A DNA stretch of 16,684 nt from Acidobacteriota bacterium (lineage in GTDB: Bacteria; Acidobacteriota; Terriglobia; Terriglobales; Acidobacteriaceae), in assembly GCA_021809235.1 (NCBI GenBank), contig JAKBAG010000042.1, positions 1-16,684 on the forward strand, written 5' to 3'. The first letter of the stretch is position 1, and each line of letters begins with the position of its first letter. Positions 14,638 through 16,684 of this stretch are shown here, in pieces. The position numbers were made by a program, and so were the translations under genes. The notes under the pieces are model-generated. The model had not been told where the DNA came from and made no database searches. It saw only the letters and a list, made by a program, of their open reading frames with translations.

Positions 14638-15152
14638 GTGTGGGCTATTCGCAACTTGCTCCGCAGTGGATGACAGCGACGCAAGGGCGGCTTGGGTCGT
14701 CCGCTGCAGGCAGGGGCTTTGCACGGCTGAGCAGTGCAGCCCAGGGGCGCTTAGTGCAAACAGAGGCCGCCTCTTCAGCGCCTGTATTGACGGAGTTGCC
14801 CCCGCGTCTGCAGACGGCAGCGCATCAGTTTGAAGCCGCCATGATGCAGCAGTTGCTTGGGCCGCTGACGCAGCAACTGGAGGGCATGGATGGTCTTGGG
14901 GACGATGACGACGACGGCGGATCGAATCAGGCGCTGACCTCGTTTGCCTCCGAGGCCCTGGGAGAGGCCTTGTCGCTGCACGGTGGGTTTGGCATTGCGG
15001 ACAGTGTTCTGAAGAAATTGAAGACGGAGCTGGCTGAGCGCCATTCCGGAGCCGCTGCGGCCGGGAGAGTGTCTGGATTGGGACAGCGCAAGGGCAAGAT
15101 TGCCGCTGTGGGAAAGCAGAACAGGATTTCCGGAAAATCTCCCCTCGAATGA
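14634..15152 (+). CDS. flgJ: FlgJ-like rod-binding protein without muramidase domain
   Basis: Residues about 58-128 match the rod-binding domain of FlgJ: AAHQFEAAMMQQLLGPL, then FASEALGEALSLHGGFGIAD and a LKKLK end. FlgJ acts as cap or scaffold for rod assembly in the periplasm. The 172-residue protein has no C-terminal glucosaminidase domain such as the Salmonella protein (about 316 residues) carries, so another enzyme would have to open the cell wall. A run of five Asp (90-94) lies in the loop between the helices. The last 35 residues are basic and Gly/Lys-rich. The start shares ATGA with flgI. A promoter for flgM starts two bases after its stop. Confidence 0.88.
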   Translation: MSVGYSQLAPQWMTATQGRLGSSAAGRGFARLSSAAQGRLVQTEAASSAPVLTELPPRLQTAAHQFEAAMMQQLLGPLTQQLEGMDGLGDDDDDGGSNQALTSFASEALGEALSLHGGFGIADSVLKKLKTELAERHSGAAAAGRVSGLGQRKGKIAAVGKQNRISGKSPLE

Positions 15153-15153
15153 C

Positions 15154-15180
15154 TGAAGTGATTAGAGAACTCGCCGATAC
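15154..15180 (+). promoter_or_regulatory. Sigma-28 (FliA)-type promoter for flgM
   Basis: TGAAGTGA (15154-15161) and GCCGATAC (15173-15180) are separated by exactly 11 bases. The classical FliA consensus is TAAAGTTT-N11-GCCGATAA; the -35 part matches at five of eight positions and the -10 part at seven of eight. Transcription would begin near 15187, just before the flgM ribosome site (GGGAG, 15189-15193). The placement in the 48-base gap after flgJ makes chance unlikely. Confidence 0.75.
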
Positions 15181-15200
15181 TGCTCAGTGGGAGAACAAGA

Positions 15201-15515
15201 ATGAATATCCGCAATGGCATTGAGAATTCGAATTTGGCCCGCGTCACCGGTGCTGCCGGAGAGTTGGCGGGTGCGGCCCGACCATCCCAGGCGGCCAGCG
15301 TTCGGGATGGAAATGTGCCGGCAGGCAATGATCAGGCTCGGGTAAGTGCTGCCGCCGCGCAGTTGTCCCAGACGCTGCCGGGCGGTAGCTCCGATGTGCG
15401 CGCCGCGGTGGTCCAGCGTGTGCAGAGTGCATTGGCTGCAGGGACATACAACGTATCCGCCTCGCAGGTGGCCGGCAAGCTGATGCAGAGCATGATGGTG
15501 GGCGAACAGTCGTAA
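15201..15515 (+). CDS. flgM: Anti-sigma-28 factor FlgM
   Basis: FlgM holds FliA inactive until the hook-basal body is complete and is then exported. The 104-residue product has a polar, probably disordered N-terminal half and a C-terminal FlgM domain (about 44-98) with QARVSAAAAQLSQ, DVRAAVVQRVQSALAAGTY and NVSASQVAGKLMQSM. The size agrees with the family. It is the only gene here with a recognisable sigma-28 promoter just upstream, which would give negative feedback on FliA. GGGAG at 15189-15193 serves the ATG. It is followed by a 136-base gap containing a hairpin, then a likely FlgN-type chaperone gene. Confidence 0.9.
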   Translation: MNIRNGIENSNLARVTGAAGELAGAARPSQAASVRDGNVPAGNDQARVSAAAAQLSQTLPGGSSDVRAAVVQRVQSALAAGTYNVSASQVAGKLMQSMMVGEQS

Positions 15516-15538
15516 CGGGACGAGACTGCCATGGATTG

Positions 15539-15563
15539 CTGTCTTGTAGCAGGCCGAAGACAG
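15539..15563 (+). other. Hairpin in the flgM-flgN gap
   Basis: CTGTCTT (15539-15545) pairs perfectly with AAGACAG (15557-15563) around an 11-base loop, 23 bases after the flgM stop. There is no T-run, so a full terminator is unlikely; it may modulate read-through or mRNA stability between flgM and the genes behind it. Confidence 0.3.
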
Positions 15564-15651
15564 ATGCGGAATCATCAGTCCTCGGCACCGAAGTGGAATG
15601 CAGCAGGGTGAGGCGCGCAAGGGAATTGCGCAGGGGAAGGATTGACAGGGA

Positions 15652-16035
15652 ATGTTTCCAGTGGATGCTGAATCAAAGCGGCAGGATGCGTGCTGGCAGG
15701 AACTGTTGCAGGAAGCGACAGAGGCACTGGTCCAAATGGATGCAGAGCGTTTGGAGGAGCTTGCCCGGTGCTGTGCGGACCTGAACCGACAGCCGAAGCG
15801 GTCCCGCAGTGCCCGAGGGCCCTGGCCACAGTCCGTTGCGCGCAGGCAAGCAGCGACAGTTGCAAAGGAGCGGGAATCTCTTGCCATCCTGGAGCGGCTG
15901 CTGGAGGAGACGCGAGCCAACCTTCGCGTATTGACGCATCTGCATTTGCTTCGGTTGAAGGCCGAGGCGGGGACACAGGAGCAGTGGGAGAGCTGGCGGC
16001 ATCGACCGGCGGGGGCAGGGTATGGGGACAATTAG
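15652..16035 (+). CDS. flgN: Likely FlgN-type export chaperone
   Basis: The 127-residue product is mostly charged, helical sequence with coiled-coil character: ELLQEATEALVQMDAERLEEL (about 17-37) and ERLLEETRANLRVLTHLHLL (81-100), separated by a basic segment. FlgN proteins are small helical chaperones for the hook-filament junction proteins FlgK and FlgL, and this gene sits between flgM and flgK, the usual place for flgN. No residue motif is decisive, so the name rests on position, size and helix pattern. The ribosome site is moderate (GGGGAAGG, 15633-15640). Its end overlaps flgK by 14 bases, which suggests translational coupling with its presumed client. Confidence 0.6.
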   Translation: MFPVDAESKRQDACWQELLQEATEALVQMDAERLEELARCCADLNRQPKRSRSARGPWPQSVARRQAATVAKERESLAILERLLEETRANLRVLTHLHLLRLKAEAGTQEQWESWRHRPAGAGYGDN

Positions 16036-16684
16036 CTCGGCATTGAATGGAATTACCAGCGCGCTGAATGCGGATCAGGCGGCGCTGGATGTGGTGTCCA
16101 ACAACGTGGCCAACGCCTCGAATACCGGATACACGCGCCAGGTGGCCAACTGGCAGGAGAATGCCCCGATCCAAGTGAACGGTGTAGGGTATGGCACGGG
16201 CGTTACGATGACGGGCGGTGTCTCCCAGCGGGATCGCATTCTGAATCAGCGGCTGTTCCAGCAGCAGCAGGCGAGTGCATCGGCCAGCGCCATGGAGTCG
16301 GCGCTCACTACGCTGCAGACGAATTTTACGGTGGCCAGCAGCAGCACCAGCAATGGAAATATTGGGACGGATATCACAAACTTCTTCAATTCGCTGACAC
16401 AGTTGGAGACATCTCCGACGAGTAATTCGCTTCGCCAGCAGGTTTTGTCCACGGCGACAGTGCTGGCTGGAGATGTGTCGGGTACGGCCAACAGTTTGAG
16501 TGCGCAGCAGTCTTCGTTGAATCAGTCCATCACATCGGCCGTCTCGCAGGTGAATACGCTGACGGCGTCACTGGCACAGATCAGTCAGCAGATTCAGTCC
16601 ACCTCTCCCACGCAGGATGCCGGTGCTCTGGAGGATCAGCGACAGAACGATCTCTCTCAGCTATCGCAGCTGATTGGCATCAAT
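16022..16684 (+). CDS. flgK: Hook-filament junction protein FlgK, 5' part
   Basis: The window ends inside this gene; 221 codons are visible. The N-terminus MGTISSALNGITSALNADQA and the rod/hook signature VVSNNVANASNTGYTRQV are diagnostic for FlgK (HAP1), which joins hook and filament. Further along, GVSQRDRILNQRLFQQQ and a Ser/Thr/Gln-rich helical region with NSLRQQVLSTATVLAGDV follow the FlgK D0-D1 pattern. GGGGGCAGGG just before the ATG is a plausible ribosome site. The start overlaps the end of the preceding gene by 14 bases. The 3' end, and probably flgL, lie beyond the window. It is likely transcribed from the flgM promoter. Confidence 0.95.
   Translation, partial: MGTISSALNGITSALNADQAALDVVSNNVANASNTGYTRQVANWQENAPIQVNGVGYGTGVTMTGGVSQRDRILNQRLFQQQQASASASAMESALTTLQTNFTVASSSTSNGNIGTDITNFFNSLTQLETSPTSNSLRQQVLSTATVLAGDVSGTANSLSAQQSSLNQSITSAVSQVNTLTASLAQISQQIQSTSPTQDAGALEDQRQNDLSQLSQLIGIN

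Overview
The window is one uninterrupted flagellar gene cluster with every gene on the + strand. It begins inside the 3' end of fliP and stops inside flgK. I see no RNA genes, CRISPR arrays, transposases or prophage genes. The P-ring (flgI), L-ring (flgH) and P-ring chaperone (flgA) genes mean a two-membrane, Gram-negative-type cell. High GC with strong G/C third positions, a FliN that carries a CheC/CheX-like front domain, a single-domain CheY next to a CheX-type phosphatase, and a Cys-motif/MshEN-like protein in the motor operon make me suspect an acidobacterium (Terriglobia-like). That placement is a guess from gene style, not from a database match.

Region 1 (1-4597) is the export gate: fliP (end only), fliQ, fliR, flhB, flhA, packed with short gaps or 4-base overlaps. 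Region 2 (4654-7661) is regulation and switch: fliA (sigma-28), a possible 43-codon ORF, fliM, and a FliN/FliY-like protein. Region 3 (7649-9782) is the signalling part and the least ordinary: a 308-residue protein with a four-Cys motif and a GspE-N/MshEN-like domain but no ATPase domain, then a spacer with a 15-bp tandem repeat, cheY, and a CheX-like phosphatase gene. A 299-bp non-coding stretch (9783-10081) with a hairpin separates this from Region 4 (10082-15152), the rod and ring genes flgF, flgG, flgA, flgH, flgI, flgJ. Region 5 (15154-16684) is late control: a close sigma-28 promoter match, flgM (anti-sigma-28), a likely FlgN-type chaperone, and the start of flgK.

Together the genes form a regulatory loop. 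FliA is encoded with the early export and switch genes. Its antagonist FlgM appears to be driven by a FliA-type promoter (TGAAGTGA-N11-GCCGATAC at 15154-15180) and to be co-transcribed with its likely chaperone partner and hook-filament junction genes. CheY-P would act on FliM through its N-terminal EIDALF motif, and the CheX-like protein (with perhaps the FliN front domain as a degenerate relative) would end the signal. The MshEN-like protein is a candidate for linking cyclic-di-GMP to the motor.

Points that stand out: FlgH lacks any cysteine and so any lipobox; FlgI has about 108 residues of Pro/Ala/Asn-rich sequence between signal peptide and P-ring core; FliA has an extra ~90-residue N-terminus; flhF and flhG are absent from the flhA-fliA junction.
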